A DNA stretch of 64,000 nt from the NCBI GenBank assembly GCA_023388055.1, contig JAEWGW010000025.1, forward strand, positions 124,001 through 188,000, read 5' to 3'. The position numbers and the translations under genes are program-made. A model generated the notes under the pieces. That model did no database searches, was not told the origin of the DNA, and worked only from the letters and a program-made list of their open reading frames with translations. This document shows positions 57,067 through 64,000 of this stretch, one piece after another; the first letter of the stretch is position 1; each line of letters opens with the position of its first letter. This DNA is from Bacillota bacterium. Its GTDB lineage: Bacteria; Bacillota; Bacilli; Paenibacillales; NBRC-103111.

Positions 57067-60036
57067 ATGATGGGGAAGGACTATTGGAAGCGAAGGCTTG
57101 TCAAGTTGTTGTTTGGTTTATTAGCAATCATCTTAAGTATTGGATCGTGGCCGCCCTTTTTGAAAGCGGATTCAAATCCTTTAAAGGAACGTTATATCAT
57201 TCATTTGATAAGTCAATCCGATGCCATGCAATGGTCATACAAGAAAGGTTTCTCTTCCCAATTACTTAAAAAAGTAAATGCCAGCTCCAGAACTTTAATG
57301 CTTCAACTAAATGCTGATGAAGTAAGAAAAATGCAATTGGATGCAGAAGTAACACTAATCGAGAAGGATTACACGTTTCAGTTGTTTGCTGAGGATGGCC
57401 ACCAAACAATAAATCAAGCTACGTATGGTTTTGAGATGAAACCTAGCAAACAATTTGAAACTACTCCATGGGGTATTACGGCTACCCAAGCTGTATATGC
57501 TCATCAGAAAGGGATAGCAGGACAAGGAATCAAGATTGCGGTTCTAGATACAGGCGTAGATTCCTCTCATCCCGATTTGCGAATCGCAGGCGGCTATTCT
57601 TTTGTTGAAGGGGAGGAGACATATGAGGATCAACAAGGGCATGGTACTCAAGTAACTGGAATTATTAATGGACTTCCCAATGGATATGGGGTAATCGGAA
57701 TGGCTCCGGAGGCGGAAATCTACGCACTAAAGGTTATGGATGCTTCGGGAATGGGTTATTACAGTTCAGTTATCCAAGCGATTGAATGGTGTATCCAAAA
57801 TGAGATTCAAATTGTTACCATGAGCTTTGGCGGAATGGAAGACAGTGAAATTCTACATCAGGTTATACAGGAGGCTACAGCTGACCACGGCATATTGTTT
57901 GTGGCAGCGGCAGGTAATAATGGTGCGGGATTGGAAACAGAAACCTATCCAGCCCGTTACTCAGAAGTTTTATCTGTCGGTTCGGTGAATGAGTCGAATC
58001 AACGCTCTCCATTCTCCAGCACAGGAAGAGCACTGGATCTAGTGGCTCCGGGTGAGCAGATTTGGAGCACCACGGTTCATGGAGAATATGGGTTGCGTTC
58101 CGGGACCTCCTTGGCTGCTCCCTATGTAGCAGGAGCAGCTGCGTTAATCTGGGCAACAGAGCCACAACAGAGTGTAAATCAGGTGCGAGCGCAGTTGATC
58201 CGTCAGGCTATCCCCTTGGGTGACCAACTGGAATACGGGGTGGGAATGGTCCAAGTTATAGGTAATAACGAGTTTAATGCAACCCTTCCTTCTTCTATGA
58301 ATAACAGTCAAGATGCTGAAGTGCAGAAACTGCTGAGATCATTGCTGAACTTCCAAAGGAAGGCAATAGAGCAAAACCAAATGCAACTAGGCAAAGATAT
58401 ATATGCTACTTATAATCGACTAAAAATTGAGTCTAATATGCTTAAGCAAGATCCAGAGAAGCTTACAAGGCCAAAAGCCTCTCCTGAGGGAAAACCTGTG
58501 TATGTAAATTCTTCAGTTACACAATCTGTGTATCAAAATACCACTCAGTTGAGCCAATATGCTGAATTTCAAAAGGAACCCCTTCATGATTTAATCGAGG
58601 TCTATCAGGAGAAAAGAGATCAAATACTCTTGTTGTTGAATGATGGAGAAAAGGGAGAATTTGTGACGCAAAGTTCAAGGCCTGATCCTTTTCAGAATTT
58701 AATGGGGGATGGCCAAGTCATCCATCCCGGAGAGTTAGCCTCAGTATCATTTGAAACGAATATGAACCTGCGCGTAAACCATGCAACAGTAACTATTTCA
58801 GGGCCGAACTATTCTTTTACAGATACAGTTGACTATGATGACAGTGATATGACTAATCCGCGTTATGCATGGAGTACCAGTCCATCTCTAATCCCTGGCG
58901 AATACCGATTGGTGATGAATTGTGACGATTCTTCGGCTCCTTATTATTTCTCAGTAGGTTTCACAATTTGGATTACAGAAGTGGAGAGCCATACCTTACA
59001 ATTAAATACTTCTGTTCACTTTGATCTTGCTGAAGGAGAAATGTCAAGTTACCTTTTCGAATCTGGCAGTCAATTTGAAACGGTTACCATACGGACAGAG
59101 TTTTTAGGGGAATATGATCCTCATAGCGATACGATGATATTTGTGTATTCAGATAAGGAACACATGAAGTTGATTGATTTTAATGATGATTATGATAGTG
59201 GTCGATTGTCCTCTTTAACCATTACATTAAAGCCGAATAGTACGATTTATATTGTCGTTTCAGGATACGATGGGCAAAGTATCAATGCAAACTTAGGTAT
59301 TTATCATGTTTTCAATAATTTTAATGAATTAACGTTAAACGTACCTGTAGACCTTATTTACCCTTCTTTAACGGCTGGTTTATTTTCGTTTACACCGACT
59401 GAATCCACAATATTTAACATTTTCACGTCACCATATGGTGGAGCAAGTGAGTCGAATGACACTATGCTCTATTTATATCGTGATAAAGAGCTATTACAAC
59501 TAGCAGATTATAACGATGATAATGAAAGCCATTTTTCCATGATTTCATTTGAGTTGGATGCAGGAAAGAAATATTATATTGTCCTATGTGGTTATAACAC
59601 CGTAAGTGTTCGAGCTCGGTTGGCAATTCAAGCCGTAGATACAAATCTTCCCTCAATTCCAAAGGTTGTCATAACTAATCACACAGCGAACACTGTTTCA
59701 TTACGATGGAATCCCTCAACTGATGATACTGGAGTAACTTTTTATGAGGTTTACCAAAACTCTACTTTAGTGGTTACATTGCCTGAAAGTTTTTTGACCT
59801 ATAAAGCGGTTGGCTTAGCGCCCAATACTTTGTATACACTCACTGTGAGAGCCAGAGACGCTGCGGGAAACCGATCGAATTCAAGCAATCCAGTTAAATT
59901 TATCTACTTAATAGGAAATGTTACCTATATTTATGATGTTAGGGGAAGGATATCAGGCGTAAAACTGCCTACGGGACAAATCATATTATATTCGAATGAT
60001 ACGAATGGAAATACCACAAGTATTGTTACACCATAA
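57067..60036 (+). CDS. Secreted subtilase (S8) with PPC-like and FN3 domains and a C-terminal YD repeat
   Basis: Secreted serine protease of 989 residues. Order: signal peptide (1-36), inhibitor-like propeptide (about 40-105, YIIHLISQSD), subtilisin domain with Asp161 (AVLDTGVD), His192 (GHGTQ) and Ser348 (SGTSLAAP), a helical linker (about 400-540), a beta domain, two PPC-like repeats (about 640-855), one fibronectin type III domain (about 860-945) and a final segment YIYDVRGRISG...NDTNGNTTS that is an RHS-type YD repeat. ATG 57067 has gggag upstream. A YD repeat on a subtilase is unusual; with a YD-repeat gene downstream it suggests joint assembly or proteolytic processing of the RHS protein. 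Confidence 0.9.
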   Translation: MMGKDYWKRRLVKLLFGLLAIILSIGSWPPFLKADSNPLKERYIIHLISQSDAMQWSYKKGFSSQLLKKVNASSRTLMLQLNADEVRKMQLDAEVTLIEKDYTFQLFAEDGHQTINQATYGFEMKPSKQFETTPWGITATQAVYAHQKGIAGQGIKIAVLDTGVDSSHPDLRIAGGYSFVEGEETYEDQQGHGTQVTGIINGLPNGYGVIGMAPEAEIYALKVMDASGMGYYSSVIQAIEWCIQNEIQIVTMSFGGMEDSEILHQVIQEATADHGILFVAAAGNNGAGLETETYPARYSEVLSVGSVNESNQRSPFSSTGRALDLVAPGEQIWSTTVHGEYGLRSGTSLAAPYVAGAAALIWATEPQQSVNQVRAQLIRQAIPLGDQLEYGVGMVQVIGNNEFNATLPSSMNNSQDAEVQKLLRSLLNFQRKAIEQNQMQLGKDIYATYNRLKIESNMLKQDPEKLTRPKASPEGKPVYVNSSVTQSVYQNTTQLSQYAEFQKEPLHDLIEVYQEKRDQILLLLNDGEKGEFVTQSSRPDPFQNLMGDGQVIHPGELASVSFETNMNLRVNHATVTISGPNYSFTDTVDYDDSDMTNPRYAWSTSPSLIPGEYRLVMNCDDSSAPYYFSVGFTIWITEVESHTLQLNTSVHFDLAEGEMSSYLFESGSQFETVTIRTEFLGEYDPHSDTMIFVYSDKEHMKLIDFNDDYDSGRLSSLTITLKPNSTIYIVVSGYDGQSINANLGIYHVFNNFNELTLNVPVDLIYPSLTAGLFSFTPTESTIFNIFTSPYGGASESNDTMLYLYRDKELLQLADYNDDNESHFSMISFELDAGKKYYIVLCGYNTVSVRARLAIQAVDTNLPSIPKVVITNHTANTVSLRWNPSTDDTGVTFYEVYQNSTLVVTLPESFLTYKAVGLAPNTLYTLTVRARDAAGNRSNSSNPVKFIYLIGNVTYIYDVRGRISGVKLPTGQIILYSNDTNGNTTSIVTP

Positions 60037-60058
60037 TGTATAAAGGAGGAAAATCACT

Positions 60059-60868
60059 GTGAAAAAAACATTCACATTTAATCGCAGCTTTCTTCTGCTG
60101 CTAGTCACCTTATTATTCATAGGAACATCTATTCCAGCATGGGCCAGCCGGAATCAAAGTCCTCAAACAATATCAGCCGCAGGGACACAACCGCAACCGG
60201 AACAGGAGATTGTTACCAACCAGCCCAATCAATCCCCCATGGACGAGGAGTTTCAACGGCAGCTTTTGGAAATGGAGGGCATGGCACCGGTCCCCGTTGA
60301 GCAAGATTTGTCTCTGGAGTTGTTTCAGGAGCAACCGCTTCAAGTTTCAGATCCACAAGCATTGACAGAAAGCGTTGCAGAAGGAAACATGATAAAACCA
60401 GACTCTGTTTCTTTGCTAAAAAGGCAGGCGGCAGAAAAAAGAAATAATCGTTTATTCAAAGAAGACCAGTTTAACTATCAGCAAAAGGACGTAGAGGAAT
60501 TGATGTTAAAGGGTGTGTCCTTGGAGGATATCTACGTATCGGATCAGATCGGAAATGATTGGTTAATAGATCCTCGCACATTACTGGAGCAGAAGGAAAA
60601 GAAAAAAATATCATGGGATGTCTTAGAAACAGAGGTTGAGAAGCAGGTTGATGAGGAATTGTCGGAACTAACCGCAACTGTGAGGATTCGAAATGATCAG
60701 CTTAACAAACAAGTGCCCAACAAAGCCGAAAGACTTGCGATTCTTAAACAATTGAGGGAGAACCATGAACTTTCAACGGATCAGGTCATGGATTCCTATA
60801 AATTGAACGGACAAGAAGGACTGAAGCAATTGTATGAAGCCGGAGAAAGGGGGGCATCCCGTGAATAA
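60059..60868 (+). CDS. Secreted protein of unknown function between subtilase and RHS genes
   Basis: A 269-residue protein with a signal peptide (residues 1-30, ending PAWAS), an acidic Gln/Pro-rich stretch (about 32-100) and a charged helical region (VEELMLKGVSLEDIYVSDQI, WDVLETEVEKQVDEELSELT). I do not recognise a family. GTG 60059 has aaaggagg upstream, 23 bases after the subtilase stop. Its stop overlaps the start of the RHS gene (GTGAATAA), so it is translationally coupled to it and may be its chaperone, carrier or adaptor. Confidence 0.8.
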   Translation: MKKTFTFNRSFLLLLVTLLFIGTSIPAWASRNQSPQTISAAGTQPQPEQEIVTNQPNQSPMDEEFQRQLLEMEGMAPVPVEQDLSLELFQEQPLQVSDPQALTESVAEGNMIKPDSVSLLKRQAAEKRNNRLFKEDQFNYQQKDVEELMLKGVSLEDIYVSDQIGNDWLIDPRTLLEQKEKKKISWDVLETEVEKQVDEELSELTATVRIRNDQLNKQVPNKAERLAILKQLRENHELSTDQVMDSYKLNGQEGLKQLYEAGERGASRE

Positions 60869-63800
60869 AGGTTTACGTTTATTTGGGACCATTTTCTTTG
60901 CTATTGTGATTTCTCTGACAATCTCTTCTTTAGCCCATGCAGCAGTATATGGTGATGATAATGTTATCAATGGACTGTTTACCCAGGAAGCCATTAACCA
61001 GACCAACAAGTCTCAATACGCGGATCGCACTGGAAATGAAAATATCGATGAAGTGACTGGTTCGTTGTCGTGGAAATCGAGTCAAATCCATTTGTCGGGT
61101 GTAGAGGGATTAGATTTAGATATTGGGATCATGTACCAGTCCAACTATGCTTTTAGGTCTATGCGTAACTATAATAGTCCAGGCGGTTTGAAAAAATATA
61201 ATTACCTCATTACCCGCTACGATTTGGGATTGGGCTGGTCATTTCGTTTTCCTTCTGTCCAACTAGCGGATGGATATACCTATTACCATACAGGAGAAGG
61301 ACCGATTTATCGTGTAGACTTTGCAGCATCAGGCGCTGCCGACAGCTACACGCATCTCATAGGGTATCAAGGCAAAGATGTGCAATTTAATTCAGATCCT
61401 AAAGGAACCTTTCATAACGGGCAGGCATCTTCCGCCTATTATCTGGAATATGCCAGCAAAAAACGTGAATACTTTGCCGCAGATGGACGATTACTTGGCA
61501 TTGTGGACCGCTATGGGAATTCATTAACATTTCAACATGAAGATCGGGCCACGTATGATGGACAAACCAATAAAGTGATTTCCTCCATCAAGGATTCCGT
61601 TGGCCGTACCATTACCTTTTCATATACAACCAATTTGCAAACGGCTACAGATGAGGAATTCGCTAATGCAAATGGAGAGAAAATTACGGTAACCGTTAAA
61701 AACCCTTCTGGAAATTTTGTAGAGTCTGTTACATATACAAAATGGCGCAATTCATGGACTTATGACGGCAATCCAGATGGATATGCACCCTATCTATGGT
61801 CTATTCAAAACCAAAAATCGGACTATACGTATTTTGAATATGAGGGTAAGCCAGGCCGATTTGATCATACGAATAAATCGTATGAGTATTCAGGACACAA
61901 CAGTTATAGGTTGCTTAAACAAATATCTGGAACGAATTCAATATTTAATTACCAGTACGATGTGACAAGTAGAAATCTTGGGCCCTATGGAATTGGTGAG
62001 GATTTCCGGATAGTCCAACGATTTACTCAGTTGAAGAAAAACACAGGAGCAACCGGAGATTATCAACATATCAATTATTCCTATACCAATGATTATACAG
62101 GCTACCCTAATCATTGGAATCCAAATGCCCTTCCAGTCGATTACACGTTTTCTAGCCAATCCGTTTTACAAAGCAATACTCGTACCAGTGGATTAACCAG
62201 CATGTCTACTTATAACGGAATACAGCAACCGACTGCCAAAGAAACCAGAACAACTGCTGGCGAGCGCAAAGCAACTTACTATTTGGCTTATCATGCTGTC
62301 TTTACTCAATTGCCTACCAGTATCCAATTGTCTGACTATGGGACTGGCGATTCGGATACCACTGCAAACAAATTGTTTGTTGACAAAGCCTACACCGATT
62401 GGGGCGCTGTTCAGACAGAGACAAAACCTCTGACCGAGAGTCAGAGGAATGATCCCAACATCAAGAGCAAATATACCACGACTCTCACGTATGAACCGAA
62501 TTTTCATCAAATCCAATCCAGGAAGATGTATCAAAATGATGCTACCCTATTATCTGAATTCTATACGTATGATGCTAATGGTCGATTGCGAACCTATCAA
62601 AATCCAAAAGGAGAAGTAACAACCACCTGGTACGAAACTATTGATACTAATGGTAACGTGATGAATAATACCGATCAGCCGACGCTACCTTTGATAGGAA
62701 AGGTTCGGAAGATTACTACCTCCAAACCTATAGAAGAAGGAAAAACTTCTCGAACTGTCGCCCAATATTTTTCGGATACTCAGTATGCTTATCCGGGAGA
62801 AGTGACGACGACTTTTACCACAGCAGATGGCAATGGGCAACCGATAACCCAGATACTCAAAAAAACAATGACTTATGACTTGGGGACGGGCTTGTTGAAG
62901 GAGGAAGTAGACGGAAGCAATAACAAAACCACTTATACGTATGATGTATTAGGAAGAATACTAACCATCACCTATCCGGAGTTTTTGAATATGGCCGGAG
63001 AACGATACGCGGTTTCGGATATATTTCAGTATGATAGAGTTTATGATAGCACATCAGAAGCAGAGGATTCTGAAAATACTGGTTTGTATGATTTGCGAGT
63101 CTACTCCTATCGAAAGTACACAAGATTGTCCAACAACGTTTTGACCACTTTTAATCAACAGTATGAATACTATGACGGAATAGGAAATCTGCGTAGAATT
63201 TCTCAATATGATCCACAGTCGTACACGTGGAAGGAAGCGCGAAATCATTTTGATGATCAGGGGCGGATCACATATAGCCGTGATTTGATGGGAAATGTCT
63301 CCACTGCCTCCTATGATGGTTGGGGCAATCAGGATGAAGTCTTCGATTCATTTGGTAATCTCTATAAAATGGAGCAACAATTGAAGGCACGTCGCAGTAT
63401 CCGTTATTTTGTCGCCGCGGCGCAGGTAGAGGCTTATCGGACTAATCCCTTGCGTGCTGACCTTAAGTCTCAATATGTAGAACAGGAGATTGATCAATGG
63501 GGACATACCCTTACAGTGAGGGCATATACAGATTGGCCGACTGCCGCGCAGCCTATCACAGAAGAATATCAATACGATATTGTGGGGAATCTGAAAACGT
63601 ATGTTGACCCAAATAAAAATCGGAATGCTGACGGAGTTACCAAAACCTATGAGTATGATCCTTTAAATCGTCCCATCAAAATTAGAGATGCAGCGGGGCA
63701 ATTAACCAACATGGAGTATAATGCTTTGGGAAAAGTAAGCCGGATATACATGCAAAGCAATGATGGGGCAGCAGTTGTAGAACTGAACAGTAAACAATAC

Positions 63801-64000
63801 AATGAGATTGGGAGTCTTATGAGCAAGGCGGATGCGGCTGGGGCTACAGAGACATACGCCTATAATGGATTGGGGCAATTAACCCGTGCAAAGGACCGTA
63901 AGGGAGCGATTACGACTGCACAATACGATGCCCATGGACGGACCACGGCTAGCAGCATCCATTACAATGGCGTTAGTCAGGAGATCAAAACCAACATCGG
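60861..64000 (+). CDS. RHS/YD-repeat protein (3' end beyond window)
   Basis: Large secreted protein, 1046 codons in view and still open at the window edge. Start GTG 60861 overlaps the preceding stop; aaagggggg lies seven bases upstream. Signal peptide at residues 1-29 (ISSLAHAA). An N-terminal domain typical of WapA-like proteins (TGSLSWKSSQIHLSGVEGLD, RYDLGLGWSFRFPS) precedes many YD repeats such as YTYDVLGRILTI, YEYDPLNRPIKI and YAYNGLGQLTRA. RHS shells usually enclose a variable C-terminal toxin or are cell-surface polymers; the decisive C-terminus and any immunity gene lie outside the window. DNA is AT-rich relative to the rest. Confidence 0.9.
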   Translation, partial: MNKGLRLFGTIFFAIVISLTISSLAHAAVYGDDNVINGLFTQEAINQTNKSQYADRTGNENIDEVTGSLSWKSSQIHLSGVEGLDLDIGIMYQSNYAFRSMRNYNSPGGLKKYNYLITRYDLGLGWSFRFPSVQLADGYTYYHTGEGPIYRVDFAASGAADSYTHLIGYQGKDVQFNSDPKGTFHNGQASSAYYLEYASKKREYFAADGRLLGIVDRYGNSLTFQHEDRATYDGQTNKVISSIKDSVGRTITFSYTTNLQTATDEEFANANGEKITVTVKNPSGNFVESVTYTKWRNSWTYDGNPDGYAPYLWSIQNQKSDYTYFEYEGKPGRFDHTNKSYEYSGHNSYRLLKQISGTNSIFNYQYDVTSRNLGPYGIGEDFRIVQRFTQLKKNTGATGDYQHINYSYTNDYTGYPNHWNPNALPVDYTFSSQSVLQSNTRTSGLTSMSTYNGIQQPTAKETRTTAGERKATYYLAYHAVFTQLPTSIQLSDYGTGDSDTTANKLFVDKAYTDWGAVQTETKPLTESQRNDPNIKSKYTTTLTYEPNFHQIQSRKMYQNDATLLSEFYTYDANGRLRTYQNPKGEVTTTWYETIDTNGNVMNNTDQPTLPLIGKVRKITTSKPIEEGKTSRTVAQYFSDTQYAYPGEVTTTFTTADGNGQPITQILKKTMTYDLGTGLLKEEVDGSNNKTTYTYDVLGRILTITYPEFLNMAGERYAVSDIFQYDRVYDSTSEAEDSENTGLYDLRVYSYRKYTRLSNNVLTTFNQQYEYYDGIGNLRRISQYDPQSYTWKEARNHFDDQGRITYSRDLMGNVSTASYDGWGNQDEVFDSFGNLYKMEQQLKARRSIRYFVAAAQVEAYRTNPLRADLKSQYVEQEIDQWGHTLTVRAYTDWPTAAQPITEEYQYDIVGNLKTYVDPNKNRNADGVTKTYEYDPLNRPIKIRDAAGQLTNMEYNALGKVSRIYMQSNDGAAVVELNSKQYNEIGSLMSKADAAGATETYAYNGLGQLTRAKDRKGAITTAQYDAHGRTTASSIHYNGVSQEIKTNI

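Overview
The window reads as chromosome of a G+C-rich, spore-forming, Gram-positive bacterium, most probably Paenibacillus or a close relative. This rests on two alpha/beta-type SASP genes with sigma-G-like promoters, YlbJ, YutD, YycC and YfhP homologues, LPXTG proteins with a class D-like sortase, a YesM-type kinase with an AraC-type response regulator, strong AGGAGG ribosome binding sites, many TTG/GTG starts and a T-box leader. No tRNA, rRNA, CRISPR array or intact insertion sequence was seen.

Layout. 1-9.6 kb: carbohydrate and peptide use (5'-truncated CocE/NonD hydrolase, GH35 beta-galactosidase, YesM-type kinase, AraC-type regulator, sugar-type binding lipoprotein). 9.6-11.3 kb: a TetR regulator with a consensus promoter and palindromic operator, overlapping an alpha/beta hydrolase. 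11.3-22.8 kb: a cell-surface locus with LPXTG adhesin, sortase, second LPXTG adhesin, then a secreted transglutaminase-like protein behind two tandem c-di-GMP-I riboswitches. 22.8-27.2 kb: M23 peptidase and nickel-pincer cofactor genes larE-larB-larC1, with the LarC C-terminal half (larC2) as a separate convergent gene. 27.5-39.3 kb: mostly housekeeping genes (YutD with a long RG-rich tail, NAD kinase behind repeated hairpins, glucan phosphorylase, YlbJ, DUF2225, L-lactate dehydrogenase with YycC, M3 oligopeptidase, a YvyF-like zinc ribbon).

39.4-51.5 kb: a nitrogen-scavenging locus. Two DUF1989 proteins (UAAP1/UAAP2, carboxyguanidine deiminase family) diverge from a nine-gene run: allophanate hydrolase, PucR regulator, NitT/TauT-type ABC importer, MATE transporter, two tandem isochorismatase-like hydrolases and an M20 amidohydrolase. 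No urea or guanidine carboxylase is present, so allophanate is probably reached by hydrolysis of a small urea- or guanidine-type compound.

51.5-56.5 kb: two SASP genes, a shortened YcgQ-like protein with a YcgR-like permease, T-box/trpS, a DUF5325 protein and YfhP. From about 56.5 kb to the end the DNA is clearly more AT-rich and carries a secreted subtilase that ends in an RHS-type YD repeat, an unrecognised secreted protein and a large RHS/YD-repeat protein that runs off the window. This looks like an acquired polymorphic-toxin or surface-filament island.

Intergenic DNA at 16.6, 28.8 and 30.1 kb carries a dispersed repeat built on CTAACGGA/TCCGTTAG, partly as MITE-like inverted repeats.
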